Positions 51,017 to 60,372 of a DNA stretch of 64,000 bases are shown here, in pieces. The notes under the pieces are model-generated. The model was not told the origin of the DNA. It was given only the letters and a program-made list of their open reading frames with translations, and ran no database searches. Within the stretch, counting starts at the first letter, position 1; each line of letters begins with the position of its first letter. The DNA is from Paenibacillus sp. J31TS4 (lineage in GTDB: Bacteria > Bacillota > Bacilli > Paenibacillales > NBRC-103111): positions 1,798,001 to 1,862,000 of the forward strand of contig NZ_BOSI01000001.1 of NCBI RefSeq assembly GCF_018403265.1, written 5' to 3'. Both the position numbers and the translations under genes were made by a program.

Positions 51017-53097
51017 CGGGCCCCTCCCTTGCCGGCAGCTTCCTGCCGCCTAAGCGCCGCCAGCGGATCGAACGCTTCGCCGGTTCCGGCTTCTTCATAC
51101 GCCCTGTATAGGGAGGCCGCGAGCTGGTACGCCTTGTCTTCGCCTTCGCCCGCCGTCTCGTCGACCGCCCGGGCGAACGCCTCTTCCTCCGCCGTTAGGG
51201 GCCGAGGACCGCCGCCTTGGAGCGAGAGCATCTGCGCGTACGCGTCCGTATAAGATTCCCCCTGCCGGGTTCTCGGCGTCGGGAGCCTCTTCTCATACAG
51301 CCAGTTCAGCAGCACCCGGAGCCGCAGCTCTTCCACCTCGGGAACGGGTACCCGGTAGAACGGGTAGAGCAGCTCGCTTCCTTCCCGGTACGGATCCAGC
51401 GGCGCCCCTTCCAGGATCAGCTCCGAGTAGAGCCGGGACGGCTTGTAGGAGAGGCCGAGCCATTCGTTCAAAAAGGCGATCGCGTCCAGCTGGCTCTCGA
51501 CGCTCCGGACGTCGGCCGCCAGCCGCTCCGGCTGCGAGACGACCCGGACGCCGCCCGTCTCCCGTTCCGCGAACCGGCCGGCTGCGAGGAACAGGCCGAA
51601 CGAGCTGTCTCCTTCGTACACGCCCGGTTCCGTCATCGGAATCGGCAGCACCGCTTGCCCGGGCATTCCGTCCAGAAGCCGAACTTTGTAGTGCGACTCG
51701 CCGGGCTCGATGTAGGCGGATCCAGGCTGCATCTGCACGCCGTAATAGGCTCCGTTGTGGTCAAACGTCTTGGTGATCATACGTTCGCCGGGCTGCGGAT
51801 ACCAGGCAAGCGGCTTGGGCAGATGAACCGCCTGCCGGTCGGCGAAGCTGTAGGCGGTCAAGCCTTCGTCCCGGTACTCGTCGACCGGTCCCCGGTAGAC
51901 GAGCCGGAGCCGGAGCCGCTCCCCTTGCCGCACCGGCGTGCGGGTCTTCACCCGGAGAACATCTCCTTCCCGGCTCCACTCAATGGGACGGTCGGCGGTC
52001 AGCTCGCTCACTTCGAGCCGGCGGTACAGCGTAAGCACAACGGAGGACGCTTCCTCCCGCTCCGTGAGTTCAAGCAGCAGCGAAGCGTCAGCCGCAAGCT
52101 CGTTCGTCCCTGGGAAGCGCAGCGTCAGCTCGGTCTCCCGAACCCGGAACTCGCTCTCCACGGGAATCGCCGCGTAGTCGTCCGGCTGCTGGCTGGTTCC
52201 CGTCCGGGTGAAGGAGGCGGTGTCCAGATACCGGATGAGCCGGCCGGACAGCTCGTCCAGGCTGCAGGCACCGGCGATGACAGCCGGCAGGAGCAGAGCC
52301 GCTGCCAGCAGCGGCAAGCCCCGTCGTTCCCGCGGCGTCACCCGGTCTTTCCGGTAGAGAAGCAGGGACCAGGCGCCCGCCGTCAGTCCGGCCAGCCAAA
52401 CGAACAGCTGGTGAAGCGCCGTAACCGGGATTCCCCGAATCCCCCATAGGTTGCTTGCGATTTGGTAATGGAACTGTGTCAGGTCGTATGGCGCCGCCCA
52501 TCGCCAGAACACGCTCATCTGGCTGGGAGAGCTGTGGAAGCTGGTCTCGACGTAGATCGGCACGAGCCACAGCAGCGGCAGGACGAGATATGCGAGCCGG
52601 CTTCGAACCAGCAGCCCGATCAGGAAGCCGAGCGATCCGGAGAACGAGACGGCCCCTCCCATTTGCAGCAGCGTATAGCACAGATAGGCGGGCAGACGGT
52701 CCGTGTCGGCCTCGTCGACAAGGAACCAGACGGCCTGGAGGAGAACGGCGGGCAGGACAAAAGCGAGCCCGTACAGCTGCACGGCCAGCCACTTGCTCCC
52801 GAGCCAGGGAGTCTTGGCGACGCTCCAGGAGAGCGCCAGCCGGTGCAGGCCGTTGTGTTTGTCGCGCTGAAGGACAAACACTCCGAGCAGCCCGCAGAAC
52901 AGGGCCGCCGCCGGCATCGCGATCAGGAGGGAATCATAGTAGCTGACCATTCGCGTGAGGCCCTCCGGCGGGCGAAGCTCATAGCGGTCCGCGACGAACA
53001 GCCAGTAAGCGGCGTGCAGCAGGACCGGCAGCAGCCAGCCCTTTCCCCGCGCCAGGAGGAGCAGCTCCATGCCGAGCGCCGGCTTCAGCTGCTTCAT
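51013..53097 (-). CDS. large ABC permease with an extracytoplasmic domain
   Basis: A 694-residue protein. The first 290 residues hold six to seven membrane helices of the ABC-2 type; the rest (about 295-694) is a large extracytoplasmic region with beta-rich RVRETELTLRFPGTN and a helical end (QLDAIAFLNEWLGLSYKPSR). The latter resembles the aminopeptidase-like regions fused to some ABC-2 permeases but lacks the HExxH zinc motif, so it is likely not a peptidase. It overlaps genes on both sides by 4 nt and goes with the ATPase encoded upstream. Confidence 0.75.
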   Translation of the reverse strand: MKQLKPALGMELLLLARGKGWLLPVLLHAAYWLFVADRYELRPPEGLTRMVSYYDSLLIAMPAAALFCGLLGVFVLQRDKHNGLHRLALSWSVAKTPWLGSKWLAVQLYGLAFVLPAVLLQAVWFLVDEADTDRLPAYLCYTLLQMGGAVSFSGSLGFLIGLLVRSRLAYLVLPLLWLVPIYVETSFHSSPSQMSVFWRWAAPYDLTQFHYQIASNLWGIRGIPVTALHQLFVWLAGLTAGAWSLLLYRKDRVTPRERRGLPLLAAALLLPAVIAGACSLDELSGRLIRYLDTASFTRTGTSQQPDDYAAIPVESEFRVRETELTLRFPGTNELAADASLLLELTEREEASSVVLTLYRRLEVSELTADRPIEWSREGDVLRVKTRTPVRQGERLRLRLVYRGPVDEYRDEGLTAYSFADRQAVHLPKPLAWYPQPGERMITKTFDHNGAYYGVQMQPGSAYIEPGESHYKVRLLDGMPGQAVLPIPMTEPGVYEGDSSFGLFLAAGRFAERETGGVRVVSQPERLAADVRSVESQLDAIAFLNEWLGLSYKPSRLYSELILEGAPLDPYREGSELLYPFYRVPVPEVEELRLRVLLNWLYEKRLPTPRTRQGESYTDAYAQMLSLQGGGPRPLTAEEEAFARAVDETAGEGEDKAYQLAASLYRAYEEAGTGEAFDPLAALRRQEAAGKGGAR

Positions 53098-53975
53098 CGC
53101 ACGGTCCCCTTCAACACGGCGACGTAACCGTCCTCCAGCGTGGGTGCGGCCGTCCTCGCCCCCGCCGCGGGCCGGTCATCTGCCAGCAGGCGAAGGCGCA
53201 TTCCCGTGTCCTGCCGCACGCCGGCTATGACGAGCCGCTCCGCGTACAGCGCATCGGCCTGGTCCTCGTCCACTTCCGCCTCCCATACGCGTCCCGCCGC
53301 TTCCGCCGCCAGCTCCTCCAGCGAGCCGCGGAAGCGCAGCCGGCCCTCATGCAGGACAACCACCTCGTCGCAGACGGCTTCGATGTCGCTCACGATATGG
53401 GTCGACAGCAGGACGATCCGGTCTGCCGTCCGCCGCCGTAGCAGGTTGCGGAAGCGGATGCGCTCGGACGGATCGAGACCGGCCGTAGGCTCGTCGAAGA
53501 CGGCGAACGGCGGATCGCCTAGCAGAGCCTGCGCAATACCGAGCCGCTGCTTCATGCCGCCCGAATACCCGCGGATGCGATCGCCCGCGCGATCGGCGAG
53601 ATTGACCTCCGCCAGTACTCGCTCGACCTCGGTTCCCCGTGCTTTTGGCTCGGCGAGTCCTTTCATCGAGGCCGCATAGTGGAGAAACTCTCGCCCTGTC
53701 AGCTGGCCGGGCAGCTCGACGCGCTGGGGCATGTAGCCAAGTGCCGAGCGGGCCTCCCGGCCATGGGACACCGTGTCCCAGCCGCAGATGCGGATGGCCC
53801 CCCGCGAAGGCCGCTGCACGGTAGCCAGCGTCGAGAGCAGAGTCGTCTTGCCGGCTCCGTTCGGGCCAAGCAGGCCGGTGATCCCCGGCCGCAGCTCCAG
53901 ATCGAGCGGGTGCAGCGCTTGCTTGCGCCGGTAGGTTTTGGCGACGCCTGCGAGTTCAACTAGAGTGGGTTGCAT
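53094..53975 (-). CDS. ABC-2 transporter ATP-binding protein, first gene of the ABC-sigma operon
   Basis: A 293-residue ATPase: Walker A GPNGAGKTT (about 38-46), signature YSGGMKQRL (about 138-146), Walker B FAVFDEPTAGLDP, and H-loop STHIVSDIE. The C-terminal 80 residues are an extra accessory domain (LEELAAEAAGRVWEAEVDED) typical of the CcmA/DrrA-like exporters. GGAAAGGAAGG precedes the ATG. The ECF-type promoter lies 36 nt upstream. Confidence 0.93.
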   Translation of the reverse strand: MQPTLVELAGVAKTYRRKQALHPLDLELRPGITGLLGPNGAGKTTLLSTLATVQRPSRGAIRICGWDTVSHGREARSALGYMPQRVELPGQLTGREFLHYAASMKGLAEPKARGTEVERVLAEVNLADRAGDRIRGYSGGMKQRLGIAQALLGDPPFAVFDEPTAGLDPSERIRFRNLLRRRTADRIVLLSTHIVSDIEAVCDEVVVLHEGRLRFRGSLEELAAEAAGRVWEAEVDEDQADALYAERLVIAGVRQDTGMRLRLLADDRPAAGARTAAPTLEDGYVAVLKGTVR

Positions 53976-54010
53976 AGATTCTGGTCCTTCCTTTCCGCAT
54001 GTCTATCCCT

Positions 54011-54038
54011 TACACGACCGTCTCTAGCAAAAGGTTCC
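54011..54038 (-). promoter_or_regulatory. ECF-type promoter of the ABC-sigma operon
   Basis: On the minus strand GGAACC (54038-54033), exactly 16 nt, then CGTGTA (54016-54011). This matches the general ECF form (GAAC...CGT). The -10 is 36 nt before the ATPase start, which implies that the operon's own sigma factor may activate it. Confidence 0.6.
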
Positions 54039-54271
54039 CGCCCTTCGCCCAAAGCTGTGTATTCCTCCAAGCCGCGTCATTCTCTTCGAATCGGAGTGAT
54101 GCGGCTCCTGGCGCCGCCCGGATGGAAGCAGGCTGTCTCCTCTATCCGCCCGCTTGCCTGTCGTGCTTCCCGCGACGGGCAGCTCTCTCTATACGAATGC
54201 CGTTCCCGCGAGAGAATAGAGACATATGATGATCTTGGAAACGAATAACCTCTTAGAAGGGTGAGAACAAC

Positions 54272-55066
54272 ATGAGCCGAAAGAAGCGGCGGCGATATCG
54301 TTCCTCCCGTTCGTTGGCTCCGATCCACAGCTACCGTCACCCCAAAGTGTCGGTCATCATCCCAGTGAAGAACGAGGTGCGGACGATCGCAAGGGTGATC
54401 CGGGAAGCGGGCAAGGTGCACAAACGAACCGAGGTCATTGTGGTCGCCAACGGCTCCACGGACGGCTCGAAAGAGGTGGCGAAGCGGATGGGCGCCCGCG
54501 TCATCAGCTACCGCAAGCCGCTCGGCCACGATGTCGGCCGCTCCGTCGGAGCGCGCAAGGCGCGGGGAAACATTCTTCTGTTCACGGACGGGGACATCGT
54601 CATCCCGGCTTATAAGCTGCGGAGGCTCGTCCGGGCGGTAAGGCGGGGAACCGATGTGGCGCTCAACAAATATATGGGACGGATAGCGAACAGAAAGGTG
54701 CACAGCGTAGTCCTGGCCAAGTATGCGCTGAATACGCTCTTGTCGCGGCCCAGTCTGAGGGGCGCCTCCTTGACGACGATTCCTCACGCCATGAGCCGCA
54801 GGGCTCTCGAGCAGATCGGCACCAGTCGACTTGCGGTTCCGCCCAAAGCTCAGGCGGCGGCCATCGCCGCGGGGCTGAAGATCCGCGCGGTCACGTATAT
54901 CGACGTCGGCCGGACGAATCCTCGCAAGCGCGGGCCCCGCGGCGGGCCGAACCCGGTCAAGGAGCTGATACTCGGCGACCATCTCGAAGCGATCTACGAG
55001 TACATCCGGAGGACCGGCAAACGGGGGCGCCACACCGACTTGAAGCGCCAGCGCAGCTTGCTATAG
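54272..55066 (+). CDS. family 2 glycosyltransferase
   Basis: A 264-residue GT-A enzyme with a basic start (SRKKRRRYRSSRS), the nucleotide-binding strand KVSVIIPVKNEVRTIARVIR and the DxD-type motif in NILLFTDGDIVIP (about 106-118). No membrane helix. GAAGGGTGAG precedes the ATG. It transfers a sugar from a nucleotide sugar, acceptor unknown. The convergent gene beyond the terminator is TagO-like, so a cell-envelope role is likely. Confidence 0.85.
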   Translation: MSRKKRRRYRSSRSLAPIHSYRHPKVSVIIPVKNEVRTIARVIREAGKVHKRTEVIVVANGSTDGSKEVAKRMGARVISYRKPLGHDVGRSVGARKARGNILLFTDGDIVIPAYKLRRLVRAVRRGTDVALNKYMGRIANRKVHSVVLAKYALNTLLSRPSLRGASLTTIPHAMSRRALEQIGTSRLAVPPKAQAAAIAAGLKIRAVTYIDVGRTNPRKRGPRGGPNPVKELILGDHLEAIYEYIRRTGKRGRHTDLKRQRSLL

Positions 55067-55134
55067 TACGCGTGCGTGACGAGGTGCTGCGCCGCAAGGC
55101 CCCGTATACGCCAAATCCCCGCGCACGCCAAAAA

Positions 55135-55165
55135 AAGCTCCCGCCCGGTTCTCCGGCGGGAGCTT
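55135..55165. terminator. bidirectional terminator
   Basis: AAGCTCCCGCC (55135-55145) and GGCGGGAGCTT (55155-55165) between the convergent GT2 and tagO-like genes; TTTTTTT on the minus strand. Confidence 0.85.
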
Positions 55166-55179
55166 CTTCGGCATGGTGG

Positions 55180-56298
55180 CTAGGCTGGCCCTCCTTTGAC
55201 CGTGCGGCGCTTGTCGCGCAGTCTCCGGTAAGACGCATAGCCCCTTCGGAGGACAGTCAGGAGCGGCTTGCGCGGGAGGCTGAACGCGCCGACAAGCTCC
55301 GCCCCGAGGTACAGCAGCAGCACCACGACCACCAGAACGACGACGGCGAGCCAGAGTACGTCTTGCGACAGCCCCAGTGCGCACAACCCGAACAGGGCCG
55401 AGCTGCCGTACAGAATTCGTACGGTCGTCTTCGTATCGAAACCGAGGCCGAGGAGGCTGTGGTGAAGATGGCCCTTGTCGGCGGCGAAGATGGGGGTTTT
55501 GTTGCGCTTGCGCCGGACCATGGCGAGCAGCGTATCGGCCAGCGGCACTCCTACGATCAGCAGCGGGCTGATCAGCGAGAAGAAGGCGACCTGCTTGAAC
55601 CCGAACACCGACAGCGCGGCCAGACAATAGCCGAGGAACAGCGAGCCGGTATCCCCCATGAAGATCGAGGCCGGTGCCTTATTGTAGCGCAGGAAGCCGA
55701 GAATGCTGCCGAGAAGCGCGGCGCACAGGACGACGACAGGCGGGTTGTTCATGAGAATGGCCATCGCCAGCACAGCGGCGGTAGCGATCGCGGATACTCC
55801 TCCGGCGAGACCATCCAGGCCGTCCATCAGGTTGACGGCGTTGCAGACCGCTACGATCCAGAAGACGGTGAGCGGCCCGCTCAGCCACTGCAGCTCCATC
55901 ACGGCTTCCCCAAACGGCAGATTGACCAACTCAATATGCAGACCGGCGAGGACGGCGGCCGAAGCGGCCGCTGCCTGTCCGAGCAGCTTCCAGCGGGCGG
56001 GCAGATTGTACCGGTCGTCCAGCACGCCGACCACCGTCATCAGCGCCGCGCCGGCGAGCAAGCCGGCATAGAGCTTAAGCGATTCGCCCAGCAGCGGCAC
56101 GGCCGCCCCGAAGCCGGCGGCAAAGGCGGCGAACATCGCCGCACCACCCGCGCTTGGCATCGGCCGCTTATGTACGGAGCGGGCATTGGGCAGCGCGACG
56201 GCACCGAAGCGCAGTGCCCAGCCTTTGACGAGCGGCGTCAGAAGCAGGCTGAGCAGAAGGGCAACGCCGAACCCTCCGATCGACAATGCAGCAAGCAC
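55180..56298 (-). CDS. tagO: undecaprenyl-phosphate GlcNAc-1-phosphate transferase (TagO/WecA-like)
   Basis: A 372-residue membrane enzyme with about eleven helices. Motifs: VHKRPMPSAGGAA (about 42-54), VVGVLDDRYNLPARWKLLGQ, CNAVNLMDGLDGLAGGVSAI, IFMGDTGSLFLGY and KGHLHHSLL. It starts the synthesis of wall teichoic acid or another lipid-linked polymer on undecaprenyl phosphate. The GTG start at 56298 has GGGAGGAG 6 nt upstream. The last 60 residues are basic. Confidence 0.9.
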   Translation of the reverse strand: MLAALSIGGFGVALLLSLLLTPLVKGWALRFGAVALPNARSVHKRPMPSAGGAAMFAAFAAGFGAAVPLLGESLKLYAGLLAGAALMTVVGVLDDRYNLPARWKLLGQAAAASAAVLAGLHIELVNLPFGEAVMELQWLSGPLTVFWIVAVCNAVNLMDGLDGLAGGVSAIATAAVLAMAILMNNPPVVVLCAALLGSILGFLRYNKAPASIFMGDTGSLFLGYCLAALSVFGFKQVAFFSLISPLLIVGVPLADTLLAMVRRKRNKTPIFAADKGHLHHSLLGLGFDTKTTVRILYGSSALFGLCALGLSQDVLWLAVVVLVVVVLLLYLGAELVGAFSLPRKPLLTVLRRGYASYRRLRDKRRTVKGGPA

Positions 56299-56421
56299 GG
56301 CAGACTCCTCCCTTGATCTCTATAGGCGGCAACGGTCACCTTACTCTTACTGTATGAGGAAGGCCTGTTTTCATGCTACAACGGAGGGCTCGTCCGGGTT
56401 CGGGCTGCCGGAGCCGCCCCG

Positions 56422-57924
56422 CTATTCCTGGCCGGCTGGACTCTCCGCGCTCTCCGTCAACAGCCGGCGGGCGCGTAGACGGGCGGCATTGAGCGACTGC
56501 CAGGCGTCCGGCTCGTCCAGACGGCTCCGGAACCGGGCGAGCGTCTCGGCAAGTCCCGATGGAGGCAGCGACCCGCGGCCCAGCTCGATTAACGGCGGGA
56601 CGGCATCGGCGGATAGCGACTCCAGATAGCCGAGATCGATCCGGCCGGTGGCGGCGTAGCGCTCGCTGTTGCTGCGCACGATCCAGGCGTCGATGCCCAC
56701 GTAATTCAGCACAAGGTAAGCCGCCGCCCCCGTGAGCAGGAACAGGCGGCCGAGCGGCAGAGAAGACCGCCAGACGCGGAGGAGGGCCAGCAGCAGCCAG
56801 ACGGCGAGCAGCAGCATGAATGCATGGCCGAGCAGCCGGCTGGAGGTGAAGCCGTAAGCCTCTTCATAGAGTGCTAACCGCAAGTGAGCGGAGACGAGCA
56901 GAATGCCCGTGAAGCCGACCAAGAGAGCGAGCAGCAGGCGAAGCACCCGGTCCGCCGTCCGGCCGGCGGCCGCCTTGCTCCAACGGACTGCTCCGAGAAG
57001 CAGCCCAAGGTTGAGCACCGAGACGATGACCAGCTCCGCGAAGCCCTTTCTCGCATATTCCGCGTAGGTGACATCGCCTGGCAGCCGGCCCTCCCCTGCT
57101 CCGAACAGATACGAGAACTGAATGATGGAGAAGAGAAGGTAGACCGCATTGACGAGCAGGAGCACCGTGCTCGAAGCAACCGGATCGAGACCGCGGCCTC
57201 TAACCGTGCGGGAAGCTCCGGGCTCGTCCGGCCCCCTTTCCGGCTCGTTCGCCCTCGGTTCGGGGTGCACGAGCCCGAGCATGTACCCGAAGCTCGCCAG
57301 CGCGACGACTACCATAACGGCCAGCCGAAAGCCTCCCTCGGCGACCGGCAGGCGGCCGATCCAATTCGGCAGCCCGCTGGTCCATTCGCGGAACACGGAA
57401 TCCGCGGAAGCCAGCAGCAGCAGCACGAGAACGAGAAGCGGCAGAGCGATGGTGGCACCGAGCGCGATCTGTCCAAGCGGTCCGCTTTGCCCGGACTTTC
57501 GCTTCGGAAGAAGCGAGCGGACAAGCCGGAACGGAACCGGCAGCTTCAGAATCGGCTGCAGCAGCAGCCGGTCCAGCGCCTCCTGCAGAAGCTCGGAAGC
57601 ACGCCAGAGCCTGCCCGACCGGTCGGCGGCCGCTACCGTATGGAGCAGCAGGAACAGCGGAAGCCCCAGACCATTCAGCGCGTGCAAGAACGCGTTGTCG
57701 AACAGAACGAACGTTAGAGCCAGGAGGAAGCTGTAGGCGAATCCGATCCAAAAGACCGGCGACCGGAGACTCCCGGGTGCAAGCGTCCACCAGCCGTACA
57801 ACGCATAGCCCGCCAGCACGAAGAGCGGATAGGAGAGCCCCGGCGCGTGGAAGACGAACAGCAGCTGGAACAGAAACCCGAGGCCCAGGCAGCCGAGCAG
57901 CAGAACGGGCAGGCGGCGGCTCAT
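56422..57924 (-). CDS. DUF4173 integral membrane protein
   Basis: A 500-residue protein with about twelve hydrophobic helices and a soluble C-terminus (about 415-500). The segment VNAVYLLFSIIQFSYLFGAG, followed by YAEYARKGFAELVIVSVLNL, is characteristic of DUF4173, of unknown function. It overlaps the small upstream gene by 4 nt, so the two are coupled. Confidence 0.85.
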   Translation of the reverse strand: MSRRLPVLLLGCLGLGFLFQLLFVFHAPGLSYPLFVLAGYALYGWWTLAPGSLRSPVFWIGFAYSFLLALTFVLFDNAFLHALNGLGLPLFLLLHTVAAADRSGRLWRASELLQEALDRLLLQPILKLPVPFRLVRSLLPKRKSGQSGPLGQIALGATIALPLLVLVLLLLASADSVFREWTSGLPNWIGRLPVAEGGFRLAVMVVVALASFGYMLGLVHPEPRANEPERGPDEPGASRTVRGRGLDPVASSTVLLLVNAVYLLFSIIQFSYLFGAGEGRLPGDVTYAEYARKGFAELVIVSVLNLGLLLGAVRWSKAAAGRTADRVLRLLLALLVGFTGILLVSAHLRLALYEEAYGFTSSRLLGHAFMLLLAVWLLLALLRVWRSSLPLGRLFLLTGAAAYLVLNYVGIDAWIVRSNSERYAATGRIDLGYLESLSADAVPPLIELGRGSLPPSGLAETLARFRSRLDEPDAWQSLNAARLRARRLLTESAESPAGQE

Positions 57925-58298
57925 AGGGCGGCCTGATCTGCGGCAATCCGCTCCGCTCCGGCGCCCGGCTCGGTTCCCGCGAGCCAGTCAAGCATATACC
58001 GGTGGAACGCCTCCCAATCCGCCAGACGCTCGCCGCGCGACGTATAGAGCGAAGGCTCCTCTGCCCCCTGACGGATGCGCAGCGCCTCCCGGACGATCGT
58101 CCTCCAGCGCCCCGGCAGCTCCGCCAGCAGCCGCCGAGCGGCCCGCTCCTCCGGCGCGCTGCGGATATAGCGGTGCACGTAGGCAAGCCGGAGCAGCTTC
58201 AGGACAGCCGTCTCCAGCGATTCGTCGCTGTCGGCGGGCAGCAGCCGGCCCAGCGCATAAGCCGCCCGCACGCTGTTCGGATTCATGGTCGGTTGCAT
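57921..58298 (-). CDS. hypothetical 125-residue protein coupled to DUF4173
   Basis: An Arg/Ala/Glu-rich soluble helical protein, unrecognised. AGGAGGAAG precedes ATG 58298, and the stop overlaps the DUF4173 start (ATGA). A role tied to the membrane protein is likely from this coupling. It is divergently transcribed from the SgrR-type gene. Confidence 0.7.
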   Translation of the reverse strand: MQPTMNPNSVRAAYALGRLLPADSDESLETAVLKLLRLAYVHRYIRSAPEERAARRLLAELPGRWRTIVREALRIRQGAEEPSLYTSRGERLADWEAFHRYMLDWLAGTEPGAGAERIAADQAAL

Positions 58299-58341
58299 GT
58301 GGATCTTCCTCCTTGCCTCTATTTGCTTCTAGTTTACCTTG

Positions 58342-58391
58342 TAAAACAGGAATAAAAAGAGTAAGTTTGAATCAGTAAATTTCCTGTTTTA
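58342..58391. promoter_or_regulatory. inverted repeat in a divergent promoter region
   Basis: TAAAACAGGAA (58342-58352) and its exact complement TTCCTGTTTTA (58381-58391) are 28 nt apart in the only AT-rich stretch between the divergent SgrR-type and DUF4173 operons. It looks like a two-arm operator, possibly for the SgrR-type protein itself. Confidence 0.55.
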
Positions 58392-58454
58392 TTGGGGCGA
58401 GAGCCCAAGCAGGCCGCAGGGCCCCCTGAGGCGGGAGGAAAAGGAGAGAGGCTT

Positions 58455-60266
58455 ATGAAGATGATGCGGCACTACATGCAGCTGAGGCATACCTACCCGC
58501 AGCAGCCCGACGGCGCCGAGCTTGCGGTAACGCTGGACGAGCTGGCCGAGGCGCTTGCCTGCACCCATCGAAACGTCGTGCTCGTCCTTAAGCGGATGGA
58601 GGAGCGCGGCTGGCTCGAGTGGAAGCCCCGGCGCGGGCGGGGCAATCGGTCCGGCCTCGTGTTCCGGATGCCTCTGGAGACGATGGCGGTCGAGGCGGCC
58701 AAGCTGCATGTCCAGCGCAAGGATCTGAAGAGCGCGCTGGAGCAGGTGAGCGCGCCGGGACTCCCTCCGGCCGCCCGCGAGACGTTCCAGGATTGGCTGT
58801 ACGGGCAGTTCGGTTACAGCCGCGAGGGAACCGAACAGGCCGGACGGGATACGCTGCGGTTCCCCTGGAGCCAGCCGATCCGGACGCTGGATCCGCTGGC
58901 GATCCATCTGGCAGCCGAATCTCATCTCGTCAGCCAGCTGTTCGACGGCCTCGTCCGGCGGCATCCGGCCCGCCAGCAGATCGAGCCGCATCTCGCCCAC
59001 GCCTGGGAGACGGACCAGAGCCGGACGGAATGGCTATTCTACCTGCGCAAGGGCGTGCTGTTCCACCACGGGCGGGAGCTGCGCGCGGAGGACGTCGTCT
59101 ACTCGCTGGACCGGCTCCGGACATCCACCGACAAGCTGCTGTACAGCTGGGTCTACGCCGACATCCTGGAGACGCGGGCGGTCGACGCGACGACGGTGCT
59201 TGTCCGGCTGCGGCAGCCGAACGAGCTGTTCCTGCCGGTGCTCGCGACCAACCGAGCGTCCATCGTGCCGGAGGAGCTGTGCCGCGGCCAGGAGGAGCGG
59301 TTCGCGGAGCACCCGGTCGGCACCGGCCCATTCCGTCTCGCCGAGCATGACGAGGCGCAGTGCGTGCTGGAGGCGTTCCCTTCGTACTTCCAGGGCCGCG
59401 CCCATCTCGACCGCGTCGAAATCTGGAAGCTCCCCGACCTTCCCAGCAAGGACCTGGAGCGGTTCCAGCTCATCCACAACGTCCGCCTCCCCAAAGCCTC
59501 GGAGGCCGCCTGGACCCAGGTGAAGCAGCAGGGCACGACCTGCAAGTTCCTCACCTGGAACGTGCTGCACAACCCGCTCTTGCAGCGGCACGCCGTCCGC
59601 CGGGCGCTGGCCGCCGCGATGGACCGGGGCCGTCTGATCGAGAGGCTGGCCGGCGACGTCATCGTTCCGGCCAGCGGCTTCCTCGGCCGGAACGCGGAGG
59701 AGGCGCCTCCCCCCGTCCCCGCAGATGCGGCAGAGCAGTTGGAGCGCGCCGGCTACCGGGGCGAGACGCTGGAGCTGTGCACGATTCCGCAGTATGAGGC
59801 TGATGCGCGGCACGTCGTGGCGATATGCGCCGAGGCCGGCATCCCCGTCAACGTCACCCTGCTGCCGGTAGAGCGGTTCAAGAGCGACGAGCGGTTCCGC
59901 TGCGACCTGCTGCTGTTCACCGTGCTGCTCGACGGCGATGCCGAGCTCCGGCTGATCGATCTGTACACGAGCATCCGGCCCCATGCCCCTTCCTCCCTCG
60001 CCGCCTGGATGGACCGTGAACTCGAGGCGATCCGGCGCGAGCCCTCCGCCGAAGCGAGGCAGGAGAGGCTTCTGGCGATCGAGCGGGAGCTGAAGGAACA
60101 AGAGGGAATCGTCTTTCTGTACCAGAAGCATCTGAAGACGGTCTACCATCCGTCGGTCAAGGGGGTCTCGATCGACTCGCTCGGCTGGGTCCAATTCAAG
60201 GACATCTGGTTTAAGCCGGAGGCGACCCCTTCCTCCTCCACCTCTGACGTCCCTGTGATCCGCTAA
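58455..60266 (+). CDS. SgrR-family regulator with fused solute-binding domain
   Basis: A 603-residue protein: a winged helix-turn-helix at the N-terminus (about 20-75; VTLDELAEALACTHRNVVLV, then RRGRGNRSGLVF) fused to a family 5 periplasmic-binding-protein domain (about 135-590). This is the SgrR layout, in which a cytoplasmic binding domain senses a small molecule. No signal peptide. AAGGAGAG precedes ATG 58455; an earlier TTG start is less likely. The ligand and target are unknown; the divergent DUF4173 operon is the obvious candidate target. Confidence 0.9.
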   Translation: MKMMRHYMQLRHTYPQQPDGAELAVTLDELAEALACTHRNVVLVLKRMEERGWLEWKPRRGRGNRSGLVFRMPLETMAVEAAKLHVQRKDLKSALEQVSAPGLPPAARETFQDWLYGQFGYSREGTEQAGRDTLRFPWSQPIRTLDPLAIHLAAESHLVSQLFDGLVRRHPARQQIEPHLAHAWETDQSRTEWLFYLRKGVLFHHGRELRAEDVVYSLDRLRTSTDKLLYSWVYADILETRAVDATTVLVRLRQPNELFLPVLATNRASIVPEELCRGQEERFAEHPVGTGPFRLAEHDEAQCVLEAFPSYFQGRAHLDRVEIWKLPDLPSKDLERFQLIHNVRLPKASEAAWTQVKQQGTTCKFLTWNVLHNPLLQRHAVRRALAAAMDRGRLIERLAGDVIVPASGFLGRNAEEAPPPVPADAAEQLERAGYRGETLELCTIPQYEADARHVVAICAEAGIPVNVTLLPVERFKSDERFRCDLLLFTVLLDGDAELRLIDLYTSIRPHAPSSLAAWMDRELEAIRREPSAEARQERLLAIERELKEQEGIVFLYQKHLKTVYHPSVKGVSIDSLGWVQFKDIWFKPEATPSSSTSDVPVIR

Positions 60267-60302
60267 CAGTTGACGGGATTCCTGCCGCCGTCCGCCAACC
60301 CA

Positions 60303-60340
60303 AAAAAGCCAGTCCGGCCATAAGGCCTGACTGGCTTTTT
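60303..60340. terminator. bidirectional terminator
   Basis: AAAAAGCCAGTC...GGCC and GGCC...TGACTGGCTTTTT with a short loop, serving the SgrR-type and LCP genes. Confidence 0.9.
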
Positions 60341-60372
60341 GATGCGGAATGGCTGCGGCCGAGGGCCGAGCC

